Source: Pempheris klunzingeri
Taxonomy: Eukaryota; Chordata; Actinopteri; Acropomatiformes; Pempheridae
DNA length: 64,000 nucleotides
Direction: 5' to 3'
NCBI RefSeq assembly: GCF_042242105.1
Contig: NC_092019.1
Coordinates: 23,701,328-23,765,327, forward strand
How positions within the stretch are numbered: the first letter of the stretch is position 1; the number at the start of each line of letters is the position of its first letter. Positions 45,101-59,458 of the stretch are shown piece after piece. Both the position numbers and the translations under genes were made by a program. The notes under the pieces are model-generated. The model was given only the letters and a program-made list of their open reading frames with translations. It made no database searches and had not been told where the DNA came from.

Positions 45101-47995
45101 GCCTCTCCTTTCTCTGAGCTGTAGAGGTGTCAGTACGCTCAAAGACGTCTGATTATAGCTGCTCTGAACAGAGGGGTGTCAGACACTTTTTACATACTGA
45201 ATTTTCATCCAAGGTGTACTACAAAAGAACAATACATCAGAGGGGCCTTGCTGAAAGAACATCATTCTCAGCTGAATGTTAAAGCTGATGAATAGACGCA
45301 CTTTTGGATGTTCAGACATATTCCCCACTTTTCAGACTCAGCAGTCTGCACCAGCCCACAATTCTAAAATGTACAGTGATAATGGTCGAGTCCATCTCTG
45401 CCTGTCTGAGGATATCAAAGTCTTTTAAACTGAATTCAGCTGTTTGCAGACCTTTTCACAGTTTCCCTGGCAACAAAATTACTTTTTTGAACTGTGCAGG
45501 ATGTGACTGTCTGCAGCCTGCCAAGTCAGAGAATACAGTAGGAACAAAATGTTTGTGGGCGTTTTGACATTTTGGTCATTAAGGTTTTTGTATTACAGTT
45601 TTCATATGTTGACTGTGACAACTGCGCTAAAGTTTTGACATATTAAAAGGATTCCTCTCCGTGCTCATGGCCGATTGTATTTGTATTTGCTGCATTTGCT
45701 GAATCTGTCATAGTTAGAATTGATGCTGATTAATTCAAGTCCAAATCTGGCTCTTCCCACTCTTTGGCAGAGCTCCTGAGATGGATGTGGAAAATCCTTG
45801 TTCCATTCAAAACTGTGAATTCAGATTTCTTTTTATTTAAAAAGTGACAGATACTGAATATTATACTCACTTTGTGTATAAATGTTTCCTTCAACAGTAT
45901 ATTGAGGTGTCAACACTGCTTTTAAAATGCCAAACGCTGAATATCTGCTCTTACTTTGACTTGAGTGGATTTGAAGAGTTTTGGCTTCAGCTGTCCAAAT
46001 GGAAATCCAAAGTAATGAAGCAGGGCTGACAGAGCTGCTGATATTGAATTACTGATGAATCATCACTGCTGTGAACAAATATCTCATACTGATCTCTAAG
46101 TATTGTCAGTGGATCAACTTGTTCGTGGTCACAAATGTCAAAAACAATGTTGTGCTGAGGGAAACACTGCAAATTGTGTTAAGTGCAAGTAGAGCAAAAG
46201 CTGAGTACTGGTGCTTCATTTCTTACCTCAAAGATACAACACAATGCCAGTCGCTGAGCTGGAAGGGATGCAGTAAGTCCTGGTGTTTTGGCTACTGTAT
46301 CTGACATACTATGCACTGGGACATACTAAATATGTCTCTATGCTGGTATGATTATTGGAACACACTCAGTATGTGTGATGTGAAGCTGTTCCATTTAGCC
46401 TAATCATTCTATTACACAATTAAGTCAGACACAAAATAAGCTCATCCTAAAAGTGCTTCCAGGCTTCTGTTGACAAGGAACAGTGTCATTCACATGGACA
46501 TTAACATTGGATTAAACTGCTGTAAAAAATATCGCTTCATGTGACAGACTTTGTGACGAGGCCTTTAGTCAGACAAATACTGCCAAAATATAATGAAAAT
46601 GTACTTTCAATTTAACCGTGTTGCTGCTCATCAGTGGCTTTACAGATCATTGGGCTCAACCCTTCTAACTGTATTTCTGTCTGGTGGCCATGTGAGGGCA
46701 GCAGTGCACTATAGCTATATGATATTTGCACCAGTCCAACAGTATCTGGAGAAAACAGGTCTGTTTTCAAGAGAGGCCCAGAAAATAATATCCCCTAATC
46801 ACTCTCTTACAAAACTGATGCATTTGCAGTTACCAGAGACCTGAACAGACCTGTAAGAGAATCATGTGTTTTTCTCTTCTTGCTTACACTATACGCTATA
46901 ATTTTCTTTACAATTGTAACAAAATGCATTTCGTTATAAAGAAATCACTTAAAAAAAAACATGTCTGTTTTGGGATGATTTCCTGATTAGTCCTGACACT
47001 GAAGATGACCTGAAAGCACACGTTTTAATGTTTGCATGTATTTTCCTGCAGTACCCGTATTCATGTGGAAAATATGGAAAGAAGCGAGACCGCTCGTGCC
47101 CCTGGGAAATCAGTCATCAAATTAGTCATTGACCAGGTTTACCTTGGCAATAATGTCATCTATTTTTGCAGCAACTTCTCACTTATCAGTGCATTTCAGA
47201 TATAATTTATTCCAAACGCAATGCTGGTGGTGCTGCCAGAAATCTAAAATGCATGAATTCGTGTGCACCAGAGGACTTTTCTTTTCTTTTTCCAATGTAA
47301 GTGTCCGTATATCAAATATCACCGAGAACTGCAAAAAGAGAACTGTGAAAATGTTATGAAAATATGAAGTGATTTAAAATTGCCAACAACCCTGTCCGCC
47401 TTTAGCCTACCTGTGAATGAACAGAAATGTCAGCAGACGGGTAATATCAAAGTGCTGTTTTGCCTGCCTGCATTTGATATGTCAAGGCAAAACACAAGGT
47501 CAGACCTCCTGAAAGTCACAACTGTTGCCTGCTGGGATCTCCATAGCCGTTGGCATGCGTCACCTGTCCTGACTGTCACCGGTAACCTTGGGATGTCGCC
47601 ACGGTGATAGTCTCATTACAGAGATAATTCTGAAAATATTTCCGTCATGTTCCGTTATGTGATCTTATGATATTTCAGTGACGACTGGGGGCGGCAGCGG
47701 GTGGGGGGGTGCTTCTGCGAACTTTTAACTCCCTGAGCTACAGGCTGTGAGATATTTCATCCATGTTTGACCTGCAGGCAGAAGATGTGGCTGAGGAAAC
47801 GGTTACCACAGCGACAAAACCACAGCAGCCTTGGCTCATAAGCTCCCGTGGTTTATCGCTGTGAGACTGATGCTTATCTAATCCACCCAGTTCTCCAGTG
47901 TCTCACGCCGTGACTGCAGACAGGTCGTATGGTTTGATATGTGCAAAAAATAAAGTTTTAAAATAAGACTTTCATATTCAGAGCTGGCAGTGACC
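42108..47995. other. Gene-free intergenic stretch
   Basis: Scanning both strands shows no exon with domain or splice support. There is a third copy of the dispersed CCTAAACCTAACC repeat at about 44628-44760. Short frames such as 43509-43748 or 46593-46844 have no recognisable feature. The block 47390-47700 is complex and repeat-poor and could be regulatory. Confidence 0.45.
44628..44760 (+). repeat. Dispersed teleost repeat fragment, copy 3
   Basis: It holds TAATGTAACAT-type sequence, ATATTTTAACCCAGTTTTGG and TGCCTAAACCTAACCGAG, shared in the same order with the copy at 808-915. Confidence 0.45.
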
Positions 47996-48008
47996 CCCCT
48001 CCCACCCC

Positions 48009-48040
48009 GGTCAGGAAGGAGGGCCCCCTCCTTCCTGACC
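48009..48040. repeat. Perfect 15-bp inverted repeat with a 2-base loop
   Basis: GGTCAGGAAGGAGGG is followed by CC and then its exact complement CCCTCCTTCCTGACC. The arms are purine- and pyrimidine-pure apart from the ends, so the DNA can form a cruciform. Confidence 0.95.
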
Positions 48041-51000
48041 TACGTGCCATGTAACCCATTTGCCATTATCACACAGTCACACCTGACACCCCAGTGCTCC
48101 CACTGCCATCCTCCCTCCTTTACAACAGTTTGTTCCATTTGTCGGCCCGAGTAAGGAAGAGAAGTACAGAGCAGAATGAAGTCAAAACAAACAAAAGAAT
48201 ATTTTCTACAGACTCTTGTTAATATTAAAATAAATGGGAGATGATAGACAGTATAAAAAGCAGAAAATAATATAATATAATGCTGAGCTTTGGCTCAGCT
48301 GCCTGGTAATTAGTCCAGTCCTCACAGTATTATTACACTGTTAGCTTTGGCTAAGATGTAAATATAAGCCAAAGGGCTGTGTTTACTTCAGTATGTCTCA
48401 ACAAAGTATAATAAAACCATTTCTAACATCCTTGGGTTTCTTGCAATGCGCTAGATAAATCCAACCTATTATTGATATTCATCATCACACAGCTGTGTGC
48501 CTGGGCCTCGACTGTCTGCGTGAGAGTGTTTCACACACTTAGTTAAGCAGCCATTTACACAAATGCGCTGCTGTCATACAATCTTAAATGTGTAAAGATT
48601 TGAATATTCTAATTAATGAATTAATGATGAATTGATTCATAATGAATCTCCTCTAATGACAAACTTAAGCGCAGCACCTGTAAATTATAGATGGCAATAC
48701 CATCATTCAGTCAGCTGCATCAGGCCCATTCAAACTAGCCCCCCCCCCACGTTTTCAGACATAAAATACTATTTATACTATGACTTGGCTTGATGGTTAT
48801 CATTTACTCAAATAAGATCAACACACTGTCACATTGCACAAGCTCGGAATTCTCGGCCCTCTCGTTTGTCAAGTTTTCCTCTTTTCCTCGATACCAGAAA
48901 TGCAACCGTAGCAAGTAGCTCACTATCACTATTGTCATTCATACTTTAAGAGGCTACAACTAAATTCCTTCTGCAAAAAATTCCAGAAAATACAGCGAGT
49001 AAGCAAGACACAGCTGAGCTGGTTGACGACAGACGGACCAGAGAGAGCATCCACTTACTGCTGCTGCTATGTGCTGACATTAAACTCGGAGAGAGTACAA
49101 GTTAACCTGATTGCTGTTGCCACAGTTCACTTTCATGATGTCATTTTTTCTTTCTGTCTTTTCGTCACCAGGAGGATAATTCTACTTCATCCTCTCATCG
49201 AAGTTGTAAGCAGTGGCCCCTTCTTTGACATGAGGGGGAGGCAGGGCCTTTGCCTGAATTGCAGGGCCCTATGCAACTTGTGTAGTGAGCGTATAGAGTC
49301 AGATGCGCTCTACCTAAAGGAGCCTATAGACAAGCAAAAGGGCGTTACAGGACTCATGGGGGATGGGGTGGGGGTAATGGCTGCAAAAGTTCCTGTTTGT
49401 ATGGCATTATGGGAAATAAAACATGACACAGTGCCCTCTACGGTGGCCTACATTCTAGACAATGAATCTACAGAGTTAATAGTTCCCTGTGTGTTTTTAT
49501 AACAGAGTAGTAATAGTTATACTTTAAGTCTGAGTCAGCATAATAAAATAAATGTAATCTTAACCAGAGTTTGAAAGTGTAAATGCGTCTCTGTTTCCTG
49601 CAGCTGGTGCCCTCCCTACTTCCTCTACCCCTGCCCCTCAGACAGCCCAAGTGCGCCACTGGTTGAGTGCCAGAAAACGCTTGTTATCCAGAGCGGATCA
49701 TGGACGGTTCGGACACGTGACTGAATTACATTTATAAAATGTTTACAAAAACGTTTAAAAGCTAACATTTGGTGTTTTACAACCACCAGTTGAATTTTAT
49801 AGCTGCATTTGTTTGATTTGTTTCCACTGGAAGTTGGATGACCCATTTTTACTGTGGATCCTATTTTTGCAGGTGGAACAAGTGAGACAGCAGCAATAAA
49901 TTGCCTCATTGCCTGCAGGTGGTACAATTGTTAAAAGTACAGCAGCTATGGATGAACTTTCCTTTAGGAGGTGACAAAAAGTTGCTACTGTTGTTCTTCA
50001 GTAATGTTGTTATTTCTTATAATCATAGATGTTAGTTGTTAATGGTGCATGTGGTGCATTGCCTATGTTTTTATATTGGATTAGCTAATAATCAGTGGGA
50101 CTGAATATAATAAATTACTATATTATGATTCTTATTTAAATTGTGAAAACAGGGACAGTTTGGAGGGGAATGTCGAAGACCCAAACACATTTTAGTGTTT
50201 TATAGATATCATCAGGACTCGGGACACCTTGCTTGGAACCAGGATGTAGTAGGATAACACTCTCCGTTACAGTCAGCGCTCAGTTCTCTTTGGCATTTGC
50301 TGAGTGATGGCTGTAACATACATACATAAATCCTTTTCACCCCAGAGGCGTCCTGGGGAAGATCTCCGTTCGTCCCAAACACAATTTCTATCATCCGCGG
50401 GGCGACGGGAGGCCAGCAGTCTGTGGCTCTGAGATACCATAGTACCGTGGTGTCTAGTCACCAGTCTGACAGTTTAGTCACTGATTTGAAATGGAAAACT
50501 AGCCAGAATTCATTACACTGTGTCATTTCATCTAGTCTATGGGATGATTCAGCTTTCTAATTATATTCCAGCACACTCTCCACACTGGTAACAGTATGAG
50601 CCTTCTGGATAAACCATGACCTGAATCTTCACAGACAATGTGATGAGGGGAAACTCTTTTGGAAGGGAAATACTGAATATTTCATTTCACTTTTAGATAG
50701 TTTTGATCAAAGATGAAAAAAACATCCTCTGAAAACTAGTGTTTTAGCAAACTTTACAACAGGAACAGCAGGACTGTGTTTGTGGAACTGAGTCAAAATG
50801 CAGTAAACTAGAATAAGGTAGTGAACATGTCACCCAGTGTTGTTTTAATGTTATCTGAGAACAACGGAGCTCTATGGCACAGAGTCATAAGATGAATGCA
50901 CAGACAAGACGTGTAGGTTTTAGTCTTTTAATGGATATTTTTTGTTAACAATAAGAAATAGAGAATATCACCTTTGACATAATCATCTACCAGCAAATGT

Positions 51001-53370
51001 ATTCTATCTATCTTATATAACACATACAGAACCACTTCACCGACGCTTTCATCCAATGCACCACAAGTATGATAAATGAACATAGATTGTCAGCATCGGT
51101 GGCCCTAGAGAGAATGAAAGTCTGAACTCTGAGAGCTTCAGCACAGCTCTCTACAAACTGAACTGACTAAAATAAGCTCAATAAGCCTGAGCACAAGATA
51201 AAATCACTCTCTAAGCTCAGCTTTTTTCCCTCTGCAGGGCTCCAGGAAGGTTATATTAAGAGATTGTGATCTTGCAGCCACCACCACCACCACCACCTTG
51301 CGTAGCACCTTTGGATCTTTCATCCAGTATCTCCGGCTCTTTTACAGATACTTTCTCTCCATATGGCCCAAATTAAACGTGTTAATGTCTTCTGCCGGGA
51401 TGCTTTTTTGGTTCCTTGAGGTGAAATGGAGCCGTGTAAGTATTTAAACCATCATAGAGTCTGATATATGAGCCAGTCGTTGTCATGGAAGCTCTCCTTT
51501 TACTAGTTCCCCGTCCTTGAAATTTATAGCACCTCTCAGATGGGTTCATACACGAGTGCTCATGGCCGGACGGTCAGACACACTCTCTCGCTGTGTGTTT
51601 ATAGCACTGAGTTATTCATCAGGGTCAAAGTGTCCGTCTCACTTGACTGACATCTGTTTGAGCCAATAATTAACGGCTCAATAATTGATGTGCCCGTCAT
51701 ATGGGCAAGGTGATTAGGGAGAGGTTAGGTCAGTCTGTAACGCATGCTAATGCAGTGTGGATACCGAGCCCTGCAGAAAAGATACTGTACATCGACTGAG
51801 GCGTCCATGAAGTGATGAATGTTTCACTATTAATCATCAAAGCTTCTCTTACCTTTGATACAGCAAAACCTCTTTTTAGCGGATTTCCTGACAGCACTGG
51901 CTCAAGGTTTTGTTCATCATGAGTATTATGCACGACAAATGCAACAGCCACCGCTCCATGTTTGTATTTTCTCAGGTCAATAATCGGTGCCCAGAAATTG
52001 CAAATAATTCTCTGCACTTGTTACAGTATTTGTGTTTCTGTTACTCATTTTGTTTATACACCTCAAAGTGACTCAGTTAATTCCTCAGTGTCAAATAGTC
52101 GTCCCATTTGTTTGTTTATTCCTCGTCGCTCTCGCTGCACAACACTTGGATTGCAGGTTTAGACATCCTGCATCCTTAGATTGAGATATTTCATGTATTT
52201 TCATGTTTATGGCTAAACATAATGTTCTGTTCTTACCTTCACGCTGTCTTTAAAGTAATACTAACACAGCCCACCGTGTTGGGTCTGGGTTTACCTATGA
52301 GTGCCTGGTACAGTTAATACACTACTGAGTCAGAGCTCTCGCATATCTAACCATATATCTGATTCCCCATAATGCAACTCACCCACCCAGTTTGGTAAGC
52401 ACCTACACAATTCCAACAACCTGACCCCAGTATGTAACACCAGTTCTCTGTCTCCAAGCCCAAACTAAGGTAACCCACGTAATGTCACTTGAGTAATTCT
52501 CTCTTTACAAATCTTAACAAACCTCCTCCACACACATCAACTATTGCTGTGTAAAAAGATATTAAAAAAAAAGTCATGGATAATGTACAGTGAGCCATTT
52601 TTGAGTCATTTTTGCAAAACAAACCCCGACAGGGTGATACAGGACCTGCTACTACTAAAGGAATCACTGACACAAAACACTGACAAAATAAACCACAACA
52701 TTGAACACAGAATTACCTTAATGATGGGAGTTGACAGTGCACATGTTTCTTTTCATTTTTCAGCTGCATCTTCATCCTCGGGAGCGACAACAGCTACTAT
52801 TGTTGACTGTAACTAAGGACTTCTTACGGAATAACTGGATGGTACTCAAGGCCATTTTACCACCAGTATAATCGTAGCTTTTCTCCCTCACTGTCTCCTG
52901 CAGGAGTCTCCTGTCTCCTGTACAATCAGTCTGAGATCTGCACAAGCAACATATATTCATCCAAGAGCAGCTCAGACACAAAGACGGGCGTTGTATATTA
53001 AAACAGTGCAAAACCTTTAGAAACAAACAAACACAAGCACCAATACTGAAAAGCAAACCGAATAAACCCAAGATGACCAAGAAAACAAACTTTTAAATAA
53101 ACGAAACCATTAAAAGGAATTATCATGACAGAAAAATTGGCCTCGCTGAAACTGCCACACGAAAAGAAAAAAAAAGCACTCAAATGTTTAACGCTTCAAA
53201 CTACTCTAAAGCAAACAACAAAGCTCGACAATGTCAGAGGAAAATCAAACATTTCAGAGCATCCTAGAAATCCAACAAAACACATTTTAATTTTGTTCAT
53301 CAATGAAAAACTAAAAACTGCTATCAACACAAAACAATGAGAGGAATTTGAGCTGAAAAAAAAAAAAAGG
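48041..53370. other. Gene-free intergenic stretch
   Basis: No supported exon. A 159-codon frame at 49023-49502 on the plus strand has no recognisable domain, no splice context and low-quality composition. (ACC)n of about 16 bases lies near 51281-51297. Confidence 0.45.
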
Positions 53371-53528
53371 GTGAATATTAGGGTACGAGTGTGTTTCCCA
53401 AAATGTTGAACTATCCCTGTAGCTGTCGCATTTCGGGGGCTCGACTCTGGACTGCATAGCCAAAACTTTAGGGGTTATTTATGACTTGAGCAACGACTTT
53501 GTCCCATGTGTGGCTCATCTCCGCTGTG

Positions 53529-53933
53529 GTGCAGTCAGTGGACTACAAAGACCATCAGAAGCTGATGGAGATCAACAGTTAAATTGCGAGATTTTCTGTG
53601 CTGGCTGCTCAATGTGAGTCACAATAACAGGAGAAGGCAATGCTGTCTATATTCATGAACGCCGTGATAACACAGCTGTCAGACAAGTCCTTCAGGTTTT
53701 CTGGATTGCACTCATGCTGTTCATGTACCTGTGTTCTTTGCAGAGTCCCAGAGTTCTGAAGAGCCAAATGCAAGCTGGTGTCTGACAGTGAGATACTTCA
53801 CTAGTGTGTTATTAAACTGGAGCATACTGAGATACAAAATCAGCCTCTGCAGATCATGTCTTTCCAAAAGATAAAAAAAAACAGGGAGGCACCGAGCATC
53901 AGATCAGTTTGGATTAAAGTCCACTGACTGCAC
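53529..53933. repeat. 16-bp perfect inverted repeat pair, 405 bp apart
   Basis: GTGCAGTCAGTGGACT at 53529-53544 is matched by its exact complement at 53918-53933. Beyond these 16 bases similarity fades. It may be the ends of an old non-autonomous DNA element. Confidence 0.5.
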
Positions 53934-54664
53934 TTTCTGGGAGCGAGTATTCACAGCAGATAATTATATTAGCTGATCATCAGAAGCGGCTCACCAAACA
54001 CCTGAAACCCAGAAGGAGCCCTAATTTTAAGTGCACAGGATGTTTTTTTGCAAGAGAATTCTCAGAGATAATTAGTTTGTTACGGGGGAACCTCAAACGT
54101 TGTCACTGCCTTGTCTTGAGGGTGCAGCGTAGTGGAATGACAGAATAGTTAAATTTCCCAAAGACTCCCAAAGTAACATATGAGCATTTTCATCTCCCGC
54201 AAATAACTAAGGTCTCTAACGTCATCTGATGCTGTGAAACAGTTTGTTTAAGCACCGAAACTAGTCGCTTGCATGTTCAAGCTAAAACTGGGTGTTGTAA
54301 ATACATTTTTTGTATTGTTGTGTGTTGTGTTGCTCTTTAAAAGAAATCAGGAAAAGAGACACATTAAGTATGTTTCTCTCCCACAAAGAACTACGTCTAT
54401 GTCTTTGTCTTTCACTCCCAAAGAACAGTATCTATCAATATGCAGCTGATCGGCAGCTCTTTCCTCCGTGATGCTGCCGTGTTCGACTTTAAAAGAAAGG
54501 TCCCAGTGTTGGTGTTTCATTTATTAACTAAACTGGGGTTCATGGAACAACATGAGGATTATTCTTTATCAGATCCAAAATGGATCTATAAATCTCCACC
54601 ATTAATCTACCACATTACACTGCACAGAAACTGCAACTTCACACATCTATTAAAATGATTCCAA

Positions 54665-54711
<47 letters not shown>

Positions 54712-57700
54712 CAGGGGGTATGTACTATGCACACCTGTGTGTATAATGTGTGTGTGTGTGTGTGTTGTTTGAGAAAGTCTTCAACCTTTTGCTCTAAACC
54801 TATTTTGGGCTTCAGTGAGTCACTTACAAAAAAAAAAAAAAAAAGCCAAGTTGTTCTGAGAACAACCGGTGAGCAAACCTTTCAGTGACTCCTCTGCAAA
54901 CCTCCGCTCTTTAAATCTTTATCTTTCATTACTGGGGCTTAAAAGCACTCTGTAAAAACACACAGGACACTAAAGCCGGGTTGCTTTTAATGCAGGTGTT
55001 CTGTCAAATTCACAAGTGAGACCATGTTTCAAAAAGAGCTCTGCCCGTGAGCGAGGCTTTTTGTAAACCGTGAGCGTCCGGATGAAGTTAAAATGTCAAA
55101 GCTTTAATGGACTGGAATGTTAATTGAGGCATTTATCATGATGTGGAATCAAAGCTTTTACGCGGACATGGAAACGGGCTGCCCGGACCTGCCTGGCCCT
55201 GCCAGGAAGCCCAAGGGCATTGTCAGTGCGGCTAATGTCGAGTATCTGTTACAACATCCAGCCTGAGTGCTGTAGCCTGCAGGGCTTTCTCCTCTCGACC
55301 GGCTCTAAATGAAAAATGAAAAACAACTCAATCTGACTAATGAAAAGCAACAAACTTCTTGTTCCAGTGACAGAGAAGCATGAAATGATGAATCTGACAC
55401 AGGAATGTGGCCAACGCACACAGTCCAACGGTGCCAAACAGGTAGCCTGCGCATGAATCACCTCCCTGTGCCGCGAAAACAAGGAGCCTGCAGAGATGAA
55501 GACAACGTGGAGGTGAAGTCATCTCTTCCTCATCTCTCATTTCGTTTTAAAACTCACTGTGATTAATACCATTGCTGCCATTCTTTTCAACAACTTTCTA
55601 CTGGTGTTGTTTACAGCATTGGAAATCGAAAAAGTTATCTGTTGCCCACTGTTTCAAAAACAGATGTCTACATGCTCTTAAATGTTACTGTAGGCTTGTA
55701 AGTTCACCTCGGGGCTCGTAACTCCGGTAACAGTCATAAATAACTCTGTCAGACTGGGAGTTGTTGTTATTTTTTATAGGTTGAGCAGAGCTTATTGCGA
55801 TTCTGTCATAACCATGCAGATAATATGCTGACAATGTGATGCTTTTATTCCATTCGATTGTTCTCTCTGTACATCCCCGCGGAAAAGGAAATGTCACATG
55901 TATCTACTACAGGATATTTCTGAATGTCATGTAAATATGGTTCAAGATCCGTGACAACAGACCAGTCGGAAAAGAATCCTTTGTACATTTTAGGATCATA
56001 ATGAGTTGTGTGTTGTGCTCACAGCTCCATCAGGCCTGCCGATAACGACATACAGGTTGTGCCCATTAAAAACTAATGAAATGAAAAAGATTCTTTTGTA
56101 GCAGTTCTCCCAGGTTCTTAGGTGATAAATATGTTATAATAATGAGTTTTTTTCTCCTCCTTCTGCCATTTTCCTGCTGTCACCAGCACATCTTGACTGA
56201 CATTTAATTTCACGTCATCACTGAGACTGGCATCACGCCCGTGTTAATTATGTTCTGCTCGGGAGGGGGTGCGTTGTTTTGCTCTGACCAACAAGATATT
56301 ATGTTGAGTCGACACCGAAGCTGCAGCAGCGGCTGCCATGAACATTTAATGTTAAAACTGACTGAAGAAATATGATTTATATAATTGAAATAGAATTCTA
56401 AAGTCATCATTTCTGCCTGACTCACCACCACAGCCCAGAGTACAGATTTTCATCACATTCATGCCTGGTGCTATTTTTTTGGGTCGCAGTATTGTCTGGC
56501 TCTGGCACTGGAAGACGTCGTCTCCACCGGATGCAAACAAAGCTGTGATAGGCTGAGCTGTTTTAATAACTGGGAGAACAGCCATCAGAGCACAACAATA
56601 GAGTCAGCTCACTCTCTGTAATTATTGGAGATGTGGGCTGAGATCACGTGGACACTGAGGTCATGTCCTCCGTGGTCATTTGTTTTTTTATTCTGTCATT
56701 TAGCAATATGAGGGGAGTTCACATTCTTGTGTGTGTTCGATATTTTATTAGCTGATTTGATCTGTTATAGCAGTATTTTTAGACTCACTTGTGCTTTTAG
56801 GCCAAATACATGAATAGTTTATCAGTTTCTTTTATTCCTGGCAATAATGTTTGAGTTACAGTAGCAGTGTTATTATTGGTAGTTTTTCTTTTTAATGTTA
56901 TTGTCCTTAAACTATATGTATAAAAAACAACTTCAAGTATAATTGATCAAACCAAATTTGAAAAATTACTAATTATTGATTATTATTAAACTACTTCAGG
57001 GGTCTAGGAGGGGCTACTGTTCTTTACCTTTTTGGTAAAAGTTTAATTTTAAATCCACTCCAATCCAATCTTTGAAATGGATACAAGAAAACAGAGAAAA
57101 CTCTTTCTTTTTTTGGCCACAGTGTTTTTAGCTTGCAGCCAGACTGAAGTCCTAATATACGACTTCACCGGTTTCTGCTTCACAACTCAAACATAAAGCT
57201 TTTCTCTTCTCATTTCTTTCCATTCAGATATCAGTCTGTCATTCCTCTTACTCCTCCTGTTTAAACCTGGTAACTGGAGCACAACTGACCTATTGGTTTT
57301 TCACAAACGTTTTCTTAGGTTTTTTTTTCTCAGGTCTTGAAAATGAAACCTGTATCATATTTTTCGGTTTCAGTGTATGAACTATTTATTGGTTATTGAA
57401 TAGAAGACAAACACTTCATGCCGGTGGTCTTTCACCTTTATTGTACTCAGTGTCTTGACACGGGCTTCAGCTAAGGTTCACTGGATTTCAGTATTAGTCT
57501 GGTCATCAAGCAAAGCCAAAAAGTGAGATTTTCTCCTGTCTGACACACACTCAGGCATAATCTACATTCCAGTACTCGCTTGGTTGGACATCCAGCTGTT
57601 CACAGCGTTTTCCCTGCTGACGAAGGCGAAGGAGTCAGTCAGGCAGTGTTTTTCTGCTGATAGCTCTCCTGAACAGCAGATAGAGAGGCTCCGCATCCCA

Positions 57701-59015
57701 CTTACAGATGTTTGTGATCATTACTCCAGTGAGATTAAATGGAAGCGAGATGGTGGCCAGAGATTCAACTCTCCCCGGTTCCACAGGCGGCCTGCTGTAT
57801 TGGTTTTGGACAGCGAGTGGGGGCTTCATCTGGCTGGACGGCCAGCTCTCATGCGTCAGGGACTTTGGGGGTAGATGTGCTACAAACAAGGGATGGATGA
57901 ATAAGCTTTAGGGTTCGTGGAAAAGTTCACAGACTTGAACAACTGAGTTTCATACATCGTATGAGTTATGGTGTTGGGGGTGTACGGCTGATTGGTGTCT
58001 CTCCAGGATGTCAGAGTTAAGACGCTCAGACCAGCGATGTTATTTCCTGGATGGAAGAAAGCCATGTGGGCTTTAAGATGTCAGACATGGATGTATTTAT
58101 GGTGTGTGCGTGTGCACGTGTGTGTCATTGTCTGTGGTTTTTTTGTGCTTGCTGAAAGTTAAAGCATGGCCTGATGTTTGCCTGCCATGTGAATGTCTTT
58201 CATTAAGCCCTCTGCTCGTTTTTATCACAACACACTGGATCTGCTGTGGCTGCACAGATATGGATCCTTAGTTGTCACGTGGATCACTTTGAGATGTGTT
58301 GTGCCTTGTTTATTCTGTTTATTCTCGGCGTTTCAGCGTGGTGCACGATGTTTTCAGACTGATTTACAGAACAAAGACAGAAGCAGAGAACTTACTTTTG
58401 TTCAACTTACTGTACAGAACCAAACACGTTATACTGACTGTCTTTGTATGAGGTTGCTGACACTGGGAAAATACCCTTATTACCATACACACAGACTGGA
58501 ATCATTGAGGGAAAAAGGCTGGTGATATTCTATACTTGTCACCAAATATCCAAAAGCAAAGAGTGTTGTCTGTGTAACTGGAGCAAGATATCTTTTTCCT
58601 CTAAACTCCATTATTGTCATTAAAAACACAAGTGAGTCACACTGTTACACTGAGTGACATGTTCCCTTGTTACCATGAGCACACACACACACACTGTAGT
58701 TTATTTTGACTCAATTGCACATGCACCGCCCTGCTGCTGTAAACACTCAACAGAGCGCCAAATGTGTATTAATCCATGGCTGAAGACAACAGATGCTCTA
58801 TTTACTGCTGTTCAAGTCACGTTTGCTAAAACTACAATTCCCAGCTGTTTTAGGAAATTACTTCACTGACTGCACCGATCTGTCTCTGTTCGAGAAGTTA
58901 CTCAAAAACTCATCTTGTCAAGCCAGCTGTTGATTGACACTTTATGATGATTTAATGTCCGGTGCTACCCTGTGCCTTTAGCCCCTTTTGAATTATGTAA
59001 GATGATTTGCCCTCT
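53934..59015. other. Gene-free intergenic stretch
   Basis: No supported exon on either strand. (TG)n tracts lie at about 54666-54709 and 54749-54763. The repeat-poor block 55080-55350 and the block 55850-56620 might be conserved non-coding DNA. Frames at 57584-57874 and 58193-58525 have no recognisable family. Confidence 0.45.
54666..54709. repeat. (TG)n microsatellite
   Basis: An uninterrupted GT run follows CCAAGTAT, ending in GGGCAGGGGG; a second shorter run follows 40 bases later. Confidence 0.95.
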
Positions 59016-59018
59016 CTG

Positions 59019-59458
59019 CAGAGCATCTACAGACTCCACCGGAGGGCTGCCTCCATCATCAAGGACCCCACCCACCCCCAACACAAACTGTTCACTCTCC
59101 TCCCCTCAGGCCGGAGGTACAGGAGTCTGAAATGCAGGACGTCCAAACTCCTTCTTTCCCTCCGCCATCAGGCTCCTTAACAGCCGATAGGAGTCACAAC
59201 TACCTCTAATCTGCACATTCATCTGCACATTGACTGTACTTTATGTTAAGTTGCACATTTTGTAAATATATTTATATGTTAAGCAATAGCAGTTTATTTA
59301 GCAATAGTAGTTTATATTTATATGTTTTTATATTTTATTCTATCCCCTTCTTTTTTTACTCTTTGGCATTCAGTGTGGATGGCAAAGTAAGATTATCATT
59401 GTACAGGGAAACCCGTTTCTGCACTGTACACTTGACAATAAACGCTTTGAATCTTGAA
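59019..59458 (+). mobile_element. 3' end of a LINE (CR1/L2/Rex-type), truncated
   Basis: The first 150 bases read as the C-terminus of a non-LTR ORF2: IYRLHRRAASIIKDPTHP, then HKLFTLLPSGRRYRSLKCRT. A small deletion after KLL shifts the frame, and the usual FFPSAIRLLNSR end appears in another phase near 59153-59188. A 3' UTR of about 270 bases follows, with GGCAAAGTAAGATTATCATTGTACAGGG and a GAATCTTGAAT-type tail. It is a dead 5'-truncated insertion. Confidence 0.75.

Noticed and set aside
49023-49502. 159-codon plus-strand frame
   Set aside because: Longest frame of the right-hand spacer but without a recognisable domain, a good start context or neighbouring exons; could be checked by RNA-seq.
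58193-58525. 110-codon plus-strand frame
   Set aside because: No domain, no splice support, and composition like the surrounding spacer.
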